From NCBI GenBank assembly GCA_964509425.1, contig CAZDWZ010000013.1, positions 1 through 64,000 of the forward strand: a stretch of 64,000 nt of DNA, in the 5' to 3' direction. A program made the position numbers and the translations under genes. Positions 34,820 to 42,195 of the stretch are shown in pieces. How positions within the stretch are numbered: the stretch's first letter is position 1; every line of letters starts with the position of its first letter. The notes under the pieces are model-generated. The model was not told the origin of the DNA. It searched no databases and saw only the letters and a program-made list of their open reading frames with translations. This stretch comes from CAZDWZ01 sp964509425 (GTDB lineage Bacteria > Bdellovibrionota_C > UBA2361 > SZUA-149 > CAZDWZ01).

Positions 34820-35533
34820 TTGGTCGGAATGTCCTCAAAATTCTACTCGGATTGCTTTCCGCCCGAGGGGCTGGAACGACGTCTCGGGCGATTCCTTCTC
34901 TCTAAGGTAAGGGTTCGCTGCGAGTTCGACGATGTGGTTGTGATCGGCTTTCTCGGAGCCGGCCGACATACGGCGGAGTTGATTGCGAAACGCTTCGATG
35001 CGCCGTTGCTCCTGCTTCCTATCGAGGTTCTGCGGCTTTCGGACGAGCCGAGAACCGTCGTCGGGGCCGTCTCGGGTGTGGATGATTCGTTCGCATTTGA
35101 TGAGGAACTTCTAAGAAGTTTAGGAATCTCGCAAGACCTTCGCTCCTCAGCGATCTACAGCGCTCGTGTTCAGCTCCTCTTGGCTTCAAAGTCCGAGCCC
35201 CGAAGCCGGGCGTGGTTCGAGGAACGAGCACATATCGCGGGGAAATCGGTGCTCCTGGTTGATTCGGCTTTTATTTCACCTCAAAAACTGAGTTTGGCTC
35301 TCGAGTGCCTCAGCCGCTGCTCCGCCCGCTCTGTAACCTTAGCCGGCTACTTCTTGAGCCGGACGAGCGTTCTCGGTGCACGATTTCCAATGGGCACGGC
35401 CCTTTGTCTTCGTGAGGAGCCCGATGCCGAAGCGGTGAGAATGTCCATTGCCCACTACGAAGGCCTTTCGTCGTGTAAACTAGAAGCGGAGTTCGGGGAT
35501 TCGTCATTGCTCCTGCGACCATACTCCTCATGA
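34820..35533 (+). CDS. Phosphoribosyltransferase-like protein
   Basis: This 237-residue protein looks like a type I phosphoribosyltransferase fold: an early strand DDVVVIGFLGAGRHTAELIA and a later strand KSVLLVDSAFISPQKLSLAL in the place of the PRPP-binding loop. The loop lacks the canonical DDGxxTG, so catalysis is doubtful. Proteins of this kind accompany Usp genes in dormancy or oxygen-limitation clusters. I chose the TTG at 34820 because GGAGG lies six bases upstream; the in-frame ATG at 34829 lacks a ribosome site. It is divergent from the kinase gene. Confidence 0.6.
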   Translation: MVGMSSKFYSDCFPPEGLERRLGRFLLSKVRVRCEFDDVVVIGFLGAGRHTAELIAKRFDAPLLLLPIEVLRLSDEPRTVVGAVSGVDDSFAFDEELLRSLGISQDLRSSAIYSARVQLLLASKSEPRSRAWFEERAHIAGKSVLLVDSAFISPQKLSLALECLSRCSARSVTLAGYFLSRTSVLGARFPMGTALCLREEPDAEAVRMSIAHYEGLSSCKLEAEFGDSSLLLRPYSS

Positions 35534-35540
35534 CTTGGGC

Positions 35541-35556
35541 GGGTACGCCGTTTGCT
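35541..35556 (+). promoter_or_regulatory. Sigma-54 promoter of the unknown gene at 35594
   Basis: GGGTACGCCGTTTGCT keeps GG and GC at exact spacing with mismatches at consensus positions 1 and 4. It starts eight bases after the previous stop codon; RNA would start near 35567, about 27 bases before the ATG. It is 15/16 identical to the site at 13995-14010. Confidence 0.72.
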
Positions 35557-35593
35557 GAGACCTGAACGCCACTGGAATTTTAAAAGGTGATTC

Positions 35594-36199
35594 ATGAGCG
35601 AAGATTATTCGATAAAAGACCCTCTCGGCGAAATAACCCGGCTTGCAAAGGCGATCTGGCTCGAACGTAACCAACCGGCGGGCACGACCTGGAAGGACTT
35701 TGCTTCGGAAGCGGAAAAGCAACTCATCGTAGGCCTCGGCGACGAGGGGAGCAGGGCGGACAGCCAGTCGGGGTTTATCGATGTTGGCGCTGTTACGGAA
35801 ACGAACAAAATTCGCGGCATGAGATTTCCACTCATTGCAGCGCTGATGGGAATTCCGGAGGGACTCAACCAGCACGAATGTTTTTGTCTCGCAATTTTTC
35901 TTCTCGAAAATGAAGTTCGACCGCTGCCGGATCACCCGTTTCACTCTTGCCTCATCGAGGAAATTGCAGAGCTCATGCTGGTTCTCGCTTCGGAATACGA
36001 ACACGACCTGGTGGATTTTCCCGAGCGGTGTGCTCCGTATGAGACTGATCTGGAGCTTGTCAGAGAATACTGGTTGAAAAAGATCCGAGAATGGCGGGAT
36101 GCTGATTTGCCGCTTACTTATTCCGACCGAAACACAATTGAACGGTTAAGGGATCTCTTTCTCGATACCGGCGCCTTCTGTGAGTCCCGGCTTCGGTAA
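35594..36199 (+). CDS. Unknown protein with DUF2934-like start, paralogue of 26524-26994
   Basis: A soluble 201-residue protein. The first 40 residues (ITRLAKAIWLERNQPAGTTW...) resemble the short helical DUF2934 motif. Residues about 75-180 match the paralogue at 26524: RFPLIAALMGIPEGLNQHEC, then AELMLVLASEYEHDL and WLKKIREWR. The last 20 residues are unique. Function is unknown. Both paralogues have sigma-54 promoters of high quality, so they belong to the same response. The ATG follows AAAAGGTG. Confidence 0.75.
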   Translation: MSEDYSIKDPLGEITRLAKAIWLERNQPAGTTWKDFASEAEKQLIVGLGDEGSRADSQSGFIDVGAVTETNKIRGMRFPLIAALMGIPEGLNQHECFCLAIFLLENEVRPLPDHPFHSCLIEEIAELMLVLASEYEHDLVDFPERCAPYETDLELVREYWLKKIREWRDADLPLTYSDRNTIERLRDLFLDTGAFCESRLR

Positions 36200-36263
36200 T
36201 GGAAGCCGAGGCGATCAACGAGCCTGTACGGATCCGGCTACCACGCGTGCGACCCGAGAAAAA

Positions 36264-36641
36264 TCAGACATTTTTTGCCGCTTCTGCAAGGCGCTGATTT
36301 CTCATCGACATGAATTTTTCATGAAGCATGCCGCTGATGTCTCCTTTGATGCTGTCGGAGAAAGCTCGATTGTCGGGGAAATAGTTCTGGCCGACCGATT
36401 CGCAGAGTTCCTTGTGACCCTCTGAAACGTAGGGAGCCAGGATAAAAGCCGGGAGGTCGGTTTGCTGCCTCACCTTTCGATTGATTCCGCTGTCTAAAAC
36501 ATTCAGAAGGCTAAACGTGTACATCGTCAGCAGTTCTTTGAGCGGTATCTGTCCCTCCTTTTTCGACGCGGCATCGATCTGGGCAAGAAGCCACTCGACG
36601 AACATAACTCGGATCTCATCAGCTTCTAGTTCACGGCTCAT
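36264..36641 (-). CDS. Hypothetical protein, 125 aa
   Basis: A small soluble, mostly helical protein (VMFVEWLLAQIDAASKK, LLTMYTFSLLNVLDSGINR) without recognised domains. Two adjacent ATG codons follow GGAGGG; the second (36641) has the better spacing. It lies convergent to the sigma-54-driven gene at 35594 and is the first of a run of minus-strand unknown genes reaching to 39.9 kb. Its composition is moderate in GC, unlike the next gene. Confidence 0.6.
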   Translation of the reverse strand: MSRELEADEIRVMFVEWLLAQIDAASKKEGQIPLKELLTMYTFSLLNVLDSGINRKVRQQTDLPAFILAPYVSEGHKELCESVGQNYFPDNRAFSDSIKGDISGMLHEKFMSMRNQRLAEAAKNV

Positions 36642-36908
36642 CATCCCTCCGAAAATTCAAGCGAGAAGTTATTCCTCCAGCATGGACAGAGTAAGAGTAC
36701 CACACTCTTCTTCGCGAGGAATCTCACAGGAGATTTGCAATATTATTGATTTGATATCTCGTGAACAAAAATCAACTACTGATGGCGTGATGCAAAGGCG
36801 CAGTCATGCGACCTTCAAAGGAAATCGTTCTTGGATTTTGAGGACCCACAGTGTCTTCAAGTGAGCGGATTCACAAGGATGTTCCAGGATGCTCACTCAT
36901 AAAATCAC

Positions 36909-36957
36909 GGCAGATGCCGACGCAGTCCCTTTTTTGAGGCCTGCGTCTGTATCTCCC
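36909..36957. repeat. Two-part stem-loop, 3' side of a GC-rich gene
   Basis: GGCAGAT (36909-36915) pairs with ATCTCCC (36951-36957) with one mismatch. Three unpaired bases lie on each side, then GACGCAG (36919-36925) pairs with CTGCGTC (36941-36947). It sits in the 335-base gap 36645-36979, which has no gene. A second dyad AATTGAACC/GGTTCAATT around 36969-36992 spans the stop codon of the next gene. Confidence 0.6.
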
Positions 36958-36979
36958 GGAGTGACGGCAATTGAACCTC

Positions 36980-37570
36980 CTAGCGGTTCAATTCGCTCTT
37001 CGGAATGCGCTCGCCGCTGAGGTTGAGGATGACGCCGTCGTCTTCCTGTCCCTCTTCGACGTGCAGCACCTTGACCCCCTCCGAGTTGAACACGCACGGC
37101 GGGTCATCCCCGTCGAACGCGATCTTCACGGGTGAGGTCAAAAGCGCCGCGAGGCGCTTCCGAAGGAGCGGCAACGTGCCCGCACGGGCGAGCGCGACGC
37201 ACCGGGCGAGGTAGCCGCCGTGGAAGAAGGAGGCAAAGCTGATCGTCTGGGGCGAGTCGGGCTCGACGCCCTCGATGGCCGCGAGGCCGCCGAGGAAGTC
37301 GTCGCCCAGCACGCTCCAGTCAACTTTCACCTCCGACTTCACCTGGAGCCGGTCGGAAAAGCGCATCTCGCGCTTCCCGGGACTCCAGGTTACGGTCAGC
37401 GTGCACATCGACCCCGTGATCGACGCCTTGCCCGCTCGCAGCCGCACCCGGAACTCCGGCAACTCCTCCCGCTCGAACCCCAACTGCGTGCGCAGCCGGG
37501 CGAAGCGGCTCGTGTCGCTCATAAGCGAGCGCCAGAGAACGAGGAGCGCCAGGTTCGCGTAGATCGGCAT
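36980..37570 (-). CDS. GC-rich hypothetical protein, 196 aa
   Basis: The 196-residue product begins MPIYANLALLVLWRSLMS with an unusually strong ribosome site (GGGAGG, seven bases upstream). It contains strands typical of a beta-rich fold (ASITGSMCTLTVTWSPGKREMRFSD split by basic turns), a GYLARCVALARAGTLPLLRK helix, and an acidic C-terminal part (EEGQEDDGVILNLSGERIP). I do not recognise it. Composition is strongly G/C at third positions. Palindromes lie on both sides (36909-36957 and 37647-37695). Confidence 0.62.
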   Translation of the reverse strand: MPIYANLALLVLWRSLMSDTSRFARLRTQLGFEREELPEFRVRLRAGKASITGSMCTLTVTWSPGKREMRFSDRLQVKSEVKVDWSVLGDDFLGGLAAIEGVEPDSPQTISFASFFHGGYLARCVALARAGTLPLLRKRLAALLTSPVKIAFDGDDPPCVFNSEGVKVLHVEEGQEDDGVILNLSGERIPKSELNR

Positions 37571-37646
37571 CGGAATTCCTCCCGTGAAAGAGGTGCCCCC
37601 CGATGTGGGGCGGTGTCCATTATCACGACGCACTCTTGTGGAGCTC

Positions 37647-37695
37647 GCCGCTAACGGTGTCTTCTTCAAAACTTGCGGAAGAAATCGTTAGCGGC
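37647..37695. repeat. Two-part stem-loop with AAC...GTT polarity (attC-like)
   Basis: GCCGCTAACG (37647-37656) pairs perfectly with CGTTAGCGGC (37686-37695). After a 3x3 internal loop, TCTTC (37660-37664) pairs with GAAGA (37678-37682). The AAC...GTT order and the outer stem, spacer, inner stem layout match attC topology, although the core GTTAGCG departs from GTTRRRY at the last two bases. It lies in the 411-base gap 37571-37981, where I see no gene. Confidence 0.55.
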
Positions 37696-37981
37696 GCTTT
37701 GGGATTGATACAGACAGAACCTTGAACAACCTTGATTCTGCGTCAGGCATCTGTCGCGCTCAGCGAGCACTCAGCTCGACAGAGCCTGTGTCTTCTTATC
37801 GTTTGAAAGTGGAAGAGAGCGATTCGCGCGAAAGTTGCGGAGTTAGAATGATTATGAGGCTCGGAGTCTCGGTTTGTTCGTCAGAAAGTCCGCTCGGAGC
37901 ATCTTCGGAGGAGTCAAGGATGGGCGGTATTTCGTGGTTGAAGCGTCGAAATATTGATGAAAAGTCGCCGCGAGATGAATG

Positions 37982-38356
37982 TTAACCGCACGCCACTTTG
38001 GACAATTGAAAGCCGGGGAAGTCCTGAACACAAACTTTGTTGAACGACTCGCAGGAGGTCGACTCTGAGATCCATCTGGCCGAACAAGCCGAGTGCGCAC
38101 TGCGGCAAAGCGTGCTCAAGTATGGAAGTTCATTCACCGCCGCGAAATAGATGCCTTGATTCTTCGAGTTGATTTTCTTGTCTCGAAAATCAAAAAAATC
38201 CTCGACGAGACTGAGCAGAGACTCGCAGTCCGCCATCGGATTGGAATCAGGGGTTTGAGCCGACTCATGTTGACGGACGGATTGGCTGGCTGCCCAGTCG
38301 GGGAGAATGCTCAGCGTCAGAGTCGAAATGAAGAGAAATACAGCAACACGCTTCAT
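37982..38356 (-). CDS. Hypothetical exported cysteine-rich protein
   Basis: A 124-residue protein with a signal peptide (MKRVAVFLFISTLTLSILP, cleavage near AAS). The mature part has six cysteines (for example SLLSLVEDFF after ADC, and CRSAHSACSA) consistent with three disulfides. It has no recognised family. The ATG at 38356 has GAGG nine bases upstream; the longer reading from 38428 would hide the signal peptide. It belongs to the minus-strand run of unknown genes. Confidence 0.65.
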   Translation of the reverse strand: MKRVAVFLFISTLTLSILPDWAASQSVRQHESAQTPDSNPMADCESLLSLVEDFFDFRDKKINSKNQGIYFAAVNELPYLSTLCRSAHSACSARWISESTSCESFNKVCVQDFPGFQLSKVACG

Positions 38357-38459
38357 CGTTCGGTACCTCAACGATTCTCGTCGGAGAGATTCTGCCCGGT
38401 CTGAAGGAAAATCGTACGCCAAGGCCAATCGCGTGATCGAATCGGTATGGATCAGTTGA

Positions 38460-38529
38460 AATCGTTCACGGAAGCGCTTCCACCCGTTGTTCGACTCGGC
38501 TCCGCAGAAGCGAGATATCGTGAACGGTT
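38460..38529. repeat. Two-part stem-loop between two unknown genes
   Basis: AATCGTTCACG (38460-38470) pairs with CGTGAACGGTT (38519-38529) with one mismatch. Inside, CGCTTC (38475-38480) pairs with GAAGCG (38507-38512), leaving unequal spacers of four and six bases. The core CGTTCAC recurs at 38573, at 52374 and, inverted, at 39967 and 52335. Confidence 0.6.
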
Positions 38530-38579
38530 GCCGGGAATCTCTCCTTCCTGTGCAACCTGTGTGTTGGCGTCTCGTTCAC

Positions 38580-38617
38580 GGAACACAATCGAGCGGGAGA
38601 GACGCTCGATTGGTTCC
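38580..38617. repeat. Stem-loop with one extrahelical base, 3' side of the small lipoprotein gene
   Basis: GGAAC (38580-38584), a bulged A (38585) and CAATCGAGC (38586-38594) pair with GCTCGATTG (38604-38612) and GTTCC (38613-38617). The nine-base loop is purine-rich. No T-run follows, so a simple terminator is less likely. It is 34 bases from the stop codon of the small lipoprotein gene. Confidence 0.58.
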
Positions 38618-38650
38618 AGCGAGTCTCTCACGAACCGGGCCGAGGGCAGG

Positions 38651-38839
38651 TCACTGGCCGTTTACGGCGCGCTGCTTCTTCTGATTCGCCTCCTCGCCCT
38701 CACGGACCTTCTGCTCTTCTTCCTTCTGCTGCTGACGCGCCTCCGGCGACACCTGCTGGGGGCCGGTGCGCTTCTCCTCGCAGCCGAAGCTCACGAACAC
38801 GATGGCCGCGAGCGCGGCCGCGGACAAGAACCGCTTCAT
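38651..38839 (-). CDS. Small GC-rich lipoprotein
   Basis: A 62-residue lipoprotein: signal MKRFLSAAALAAIVFVSFGC with Cys20 as the lipidated residue, then a highly charged Gln/Glu/Lys-rich tail (about 25-62) likely to be a disordered or helical stalk. It resembles the small lipoproteins found beside DUF1559 genes in planctomycetes, and here it is 45 bases downstream of a DUF1559 gene on the same strand, so the two are probably cotranscribed. The function is unknown. Confidence 0.65.
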   Translation of the reverse strand: MKRFLSAAALAAIVFVSFGCEEKRTGPQQVSPEARQQQKEEEQKVREGEEANQKKQRAVNGQ

Positions 38840-38884
38840 GGTTGTCGTTCCTCGAGAAAGGTTGGTTGAAGCTTGATGGCCGGT

Positions 38885-39880
38885 TCAGTCGAGGGAGACG
38901 TTCGTCTCGCCGCCGTTCCGGGTGCAGATGTTCTTGAACACGTCGGGCGAGACAGAGTACCGGACCGAACGCACGGAGCCGTCCGCGAACACGGCGTTCA
39001 TCGCCCCCGAGTGCGAGCTGCCGAACGACTGATTCCAGATGGTCGCGGACGTGCCGGGATTCGGCGCATCCAAGTCGTGGTTCGGGGTTCTCGCGACCGT
39101 GATGCTCTGTCCGCTGGTCGGGTGCGTGTAGGTGAAAGTCCCCCCACCGATTCGCACCACGCACTCGTCCCACCCCGCGTTCACCCACGGTTCGTTGTCG
39201 CCCCCGTCCCGGCCCTGCTGGGCGGGGTGGAGCCACTTCTCGGCCACCATCAGCGTGTTCGACGTGCCGTCGGTGATGTTCACCATCGTCACTGCGGGTG
39301 CGTTCGCGCGGACGACGACGCCGTCCAAGCCGGCACCGGCTCCGACGCTGTTGTTCGTCGGGGTGCCGCCCGTGAAGGTGCTTCCGGCGTTCCCGGCGTA
39401 GTCCGACCGGGCGCTCGCCCCGTACACGGTCGGAATCCGGCGTGTCGGACAATACATCGTCTTCACCGGCGTCGCGTAGAGCACCGCGCGGTCGGTGGTC
39501 CGGAACAGGTTGTCCTGCTCGATGTAGGGCAGGATCAGGTACCGCCAGTTGTACCCGTCACGATTCGGCGCGCCGGCCGTCGTGTCGTCCCAGTTGCAGC
39601 AATCTTGAGCCGTCTGCCCGGTCGGTCGTCCGTCGCGGCCGCCGTGGGGCAGCTTCTGGTTCGCGTCGTGGAAGTTGTGGAACGCGAGGCCGATCTGCTT
39701 CAGGTTGTTCTGACACTGCGTGCGCGCGGCGGCCTCCCGCACCTTCTGCACGGCGGGCAGGAGGAGGCCGATGAGGACCGCGATGATTGCGATCACCACC
39801 AGAAGTTCGATCAGGGTGAACGCCGCGCGGGTGAGACTGCCGCTCGATCGCGGCTGCTCGCATCGGATGGATCGGAACAC
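38885..39880 (-). CDS. DUF1559 prepilin-like protein, planctomycete type
   Basis: This 331-residue protein carries the DUF1559 hallmark: the type IV prepilin N-terminus FTLIELLVVIAIIAVLIGLL, then LPAVQKVREAAARTQCQNNL and KQIGLAFHNFHD, with a C-terminal H-X9-G domain ending FADGSVRSV. In planctomycetes these proteins occur in dozens per genome and are exported pseudopilin-like surface proteins. I set the start at a GTG (39880) because GGAG lies nine bases upstream and the hydrophobic segment follows shortly. A single copy next to non-planctomycete genes suggests transfer. It is cotranscribed with the small lipoprotein. Confidence 0.85.
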   Translation of the reverse strand: MFRSIRCEQPRSSGSLTRAAFTLIELLVVIAIIAVLIGLLLPAVQKVREAAARTQCQNNLKQIGLAFHNFHDANQKLPHGGRDGRPTGQTAQDCCNWDDTTAGAPNRDGYNWRYLILPYIEQDNLFRTTDRAVLYATPVKTMYCPTRRIPTVYGASARSDYAGNAGSTFTGGTPTNNSVGAGAGLDGVVVRANAPAVTMVNITDGTSNTLMVAEKWLHPAQQGRDGGDNEPWVNAGWDECVVRIGGGTFTYTHPTSGQSITVARTPNHDLDAPNPGTSATIWNQSFGSSHSGAMNAVFADGSVRSVRYSVSPDVFKNICTRNGGETNVSLD

Positions 39881-39942
39881 GGTCTCGTTCTCCGTAGAGT
39901 AGAGGGGCAGACCTGCCGGGAACCCAAGTGCCCTCGGCAAGC

Positions 39943-39975
39943 CTCGCTCAAAGCTTTCGAAAAGCTGTGAACGAG
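39943..39975. repeat. Fifteen-base stem-loop upstream of the DUF1559 gene
   Basis: CTCGCTCAAAGCTTT (39943-39957) pairs with AAAGCTGTGAACGAG (39961-39975) with two mismatches and a three-base loop. It lies in the 39881-40244 gap, which holds no recognised gene. Its right arm contains GTGAACG, shared with other palindromes here. Confidence 0.55.
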
Positions 39976-40244
39976 ACTCACGAAGACGTTGAGAAATGAC
40001 CGGCCTGCAAAAACCTTGTCTGAGATTCCCGGCACACCATACGCCTTGAGTAGCAAAGCTCCGAGCGAATAGTGCGCGCAGGGTAGTTCTTCCCGATGCG
40101 TCGATGAGAGAGAGCAAAAATCAAAGCGTGCTTCTCGACGACGGTCGTTAAGGATTGATGAGAACGGAGTTAGTTGTTCGTGAGTGCTGCGATTGAGTGA
40201 AAAATTAACGAGCGATGTGAACATCGGACGCGAACGTAGGCGGC

Positions 40245-40727
40245 GTGTGTTTGGATCTCCTCATATTTTGTGGGGTCGCAAAGACTTTATTCAAAGGTGA
40301 GTTTCATGAAGATGCCGTCGTGGTTTTTATCGCGCCGGGGGCGAAATACACATTTGATAAAATTCCGGAGAAGTCGGTGTATCTGGAGAACAGGAGAATA
40401 AACATCATCTATCGGATGGTGGGAGTGGGCTTTCCGACCAACAACTACTCAGCGACGTATGACGCGGCGAGCGGTGAGCTGAAGATTCTGCTTAAACCAC
40501 AAGCACCGAAGGTGAACCCGAGCCCGATGATGGGTATGCTCGGCGAGGACACCACGTATGAGGTTGCCGCTTGCTCGGATGATACCGAGGAAGCATCCGA
40601 CGACGGAATAGCCCCTGAGCTGGAAGTTACGTATGTAAGTTCGCCGGTGGAGGCTCCGGCGACGCCTACTGTGGTCGTGTCTCAAGCCTTGCGCACTGCG
40701 ACGGCGATGTTTGGTCCGCGCTGGTAG
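40245..40727 (+). CDS. Hypothetical protein, 160 aa
   Basis: A soluble protein of about 160 residues, read from a GTG with a weak ribosome site, so the start is uncertain. It has strand-rich stretches (AVVVFIAPGAKYTF, NRRINIIYRMVGVGF), an acidic loop (SDDTEEASDD) and a Pro/Val-rich C-terminus. No domain is recognised. Moderate GC fits the core genome. A strong bidirectional terminator follows the stop codon by ten bases. Confidence 0.5.
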   Translation: MCLDLLIFCGVAKTLFKGEFHEDAVVVFIAPGAKYTFDKIPEKSVYLENRRINIIYRMVGVGFPTNNYSATYDAASGELKILLKPQAPKVNPSPMMGMLGEDTTYEVAACSDDTEEASDDGIAPELEVTYVSSPVEAPATPTVVVSQALRTATAMFGPRW

Positions 40728-40736
40728 TGTATGCGT

Positions 40737-40769
40737 TGCGCCGCTTGAAATAGGCGGCGCAACTTTTCT
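40737..40769. terminator. Strong rho-independent terminator
   Basis: GTTGCGCCGC (40737-40746) pairs perfectly with GCGGCGCAAC (40756-40765) around a nine-base loop and is followed by TTTT. It separates the plus-strand hypothetical gene from the convergent SDR gene and may serve both. Confidence 0.85.
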
Positions 40770-40794
40770 CGCTCTCACAGAACCAGCGGATGTC

Positions 40795-41583
40795 TCAGTA
40801 CTGTTTGATGAGCCCACCGTCGATTGTGAGTGCGGTGCCGTTTACGAACTCTCCGCGGGGAGAGGCAAGAAAACTGACGAGCGCTCCGAGATCTTCGGGC
40901 TTTCCAAACTTTCTCGCGGGGGCGAGATTCTTCCACTCCTCGACCACGACATCCGTCGCAACGCCTTTCTCTCTCGCATATTTTCCAGCGAGATCGACCG
41001 CAAGCGGTGTGTGGAAATATCCTGGACAAATCACATTCGCCGTCACACCATCGATCGCAGCTTCGGTCGCGACGCATTTGGCGAAACCATTTAGCCCCGT
41101 GCGAAGCGTGCTTTGGATGATTGATGAACGCTCCGCCTCGAGACCGAAGATCGAGCCGATGTAGATTAGTCGACCGTATTTCTTCTTGCGCATCTCCGGG
41201 AGAAAAGCCTGAGTGAGTTTAATTGTCGGCTTTAGGATCAAGTCAATCCCCCGCTGCCATTTCTCGTCATCCGTCTCCATAAGCGGATAGGTGGGCGGGT
41301 GACCGGTGTTCAGCACGAGAATATCGGGATTCCCGATCGTCCGTTTCGTCTCCGCAACCAACGTATTTAGGTCCGCGCTGTTCGTGAGGTCAGCGCGGAG
41401 GCCGGTGACCTCGGAACCGGAAACGCTCGAGAGCTTTGATGCTGCTTCTTTCACGCGGTCTTCGTCTCGTGAGCAGATAACCAGCCGGACATTCTCACCG
41501 GCGAGTGCTTCGGCAATGGCATAGCCGAGTCCATACGTCGCTGCGGTGACGAGTGCGGATTTGCCGTGAAGTTCGAGTTTCAT
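40795..41583 (-). CDS. SDR-family protein lacking the catalytic Tyr and Lys
   Basis: This 262-residue protein has a complete short-chain dehydrogenase fold: nucleotide-binding ATYGLGYAIAEAL, the NTG-type motif VLNTGHPP, a serine in IGSIFGLEA and the family C-terminus TIDGGL. At the active site the YxxxK segment reads QSTLR, so Tyr is Gln and Lys is Arg. Related SDRs without Tyr are known, often annotated as unusual FabG-like enzymes. The protein may use another mechanism or only bind NAD(P) and ligand. It stands alone, with its stop facing the terminator at 40737. Confidence 0.88.
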   Translation of the reverse strand: MKLELHGKSALVTAATYGLGYAIAEALAGENVRLVICSRDEDRVKEAASKLSSVSGSEVTGLRADLTNSADLNTLVAETKRTIGNPDILVLNTGHPPTYPLMETDDEKWQRGIDLILKPTIKLTQAFLPEMRKKKYGRLIYIGSIFGLEAERSSIIQSTLRTGLNGFAKCVATEAAIDGVTANVICPGYFHTPLAVDLAGKYAREKGVATDVVVEEWKNLAPARKFGKPEDLGALVSFLASPRGEFVNGTALTIDGGLIKQY

Positions 41584-42195
41584 AGGCTTTGGTTATATCG
41601 TGAGAATTATTCTGTCGCACAATTAACCGTTAAGCGGAGAAGTTCCAAGCCGATTCTTGTGCGTGGAACCATCCCACGCTCACAATTGCAGAACGTGTAC
41701 GGAATAACGGTCGTTGCGATCCAGCTGCTCAGCCGGTGATTGAATGAGCATTGGCTCGTGAGCGAAAATTCAAAGATTGCTTCGTCCTTAAAAATGAAAA
41801 CAAAAAGCAATCGAATTAGAATGTGCTCAGTCTGCGCTGATACTTTTCGCGCCCGACTAAGAAACGCGAACAAGAAGAAGTGTTTCTAAATGTTTAGCGC
41901 GATCGAAAATGATCGCAGCGCATTTTTTGTTTGAAATATCGAGCTCGCGATGTGCTTGATGCGTGGATCGCTTTTTGTTACCAAACAGCGCCCAATTTTT
42001 CCCACCATCAATTCATCGAGTAGAAGTTTACGTTTCCTGCCCTGCTGATCTCGTCGATGCAATGCTCAGCACGGTAGGAGTCTCACCTTTGGGGTTTTGA
42101 TTCCTGACCGAGGCCGGAAGCTCCGGCCCGCCTGCGGCACACTGCCGTGGGTGGACTTCAGCGCGCGCACCCCGCGCGGGTGCAAGGAGTTCCTC
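41584..42195. other. Long gap upstream of the propeller gene
   Basis: About 600 bases with no convincing gene. Its left half is A/T-richer and holds the terminator-like hairpin at 41897-41928. The right half is GC-rich with hairpins GGCCGGA/TCCGGCC (42112-42128) and GCACCC/GGGTGC (42167-42183); the second lies directly before the AAGGAG of the next gene and may affect translation. Confidence 0.5.
41897..41928 (+). terminator. Possible intrinsic terminator
   Basis: GCGATC (41899-41904) pairs with GATCGC (41911-41916), with flanking GC pairs, and a run of six T residues follows at 41923-41928. No plus-strand gene lies just upstream, so it may be a leftover of a lost gene. Confidence 0.4.

Noticed and set aside
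38873..39970. A 365-codon plus-strand frame antisense to the DUF1559 gene
   Set aside because: The minus frame carries the unmistakable prepilin and DUF1559 motifs.
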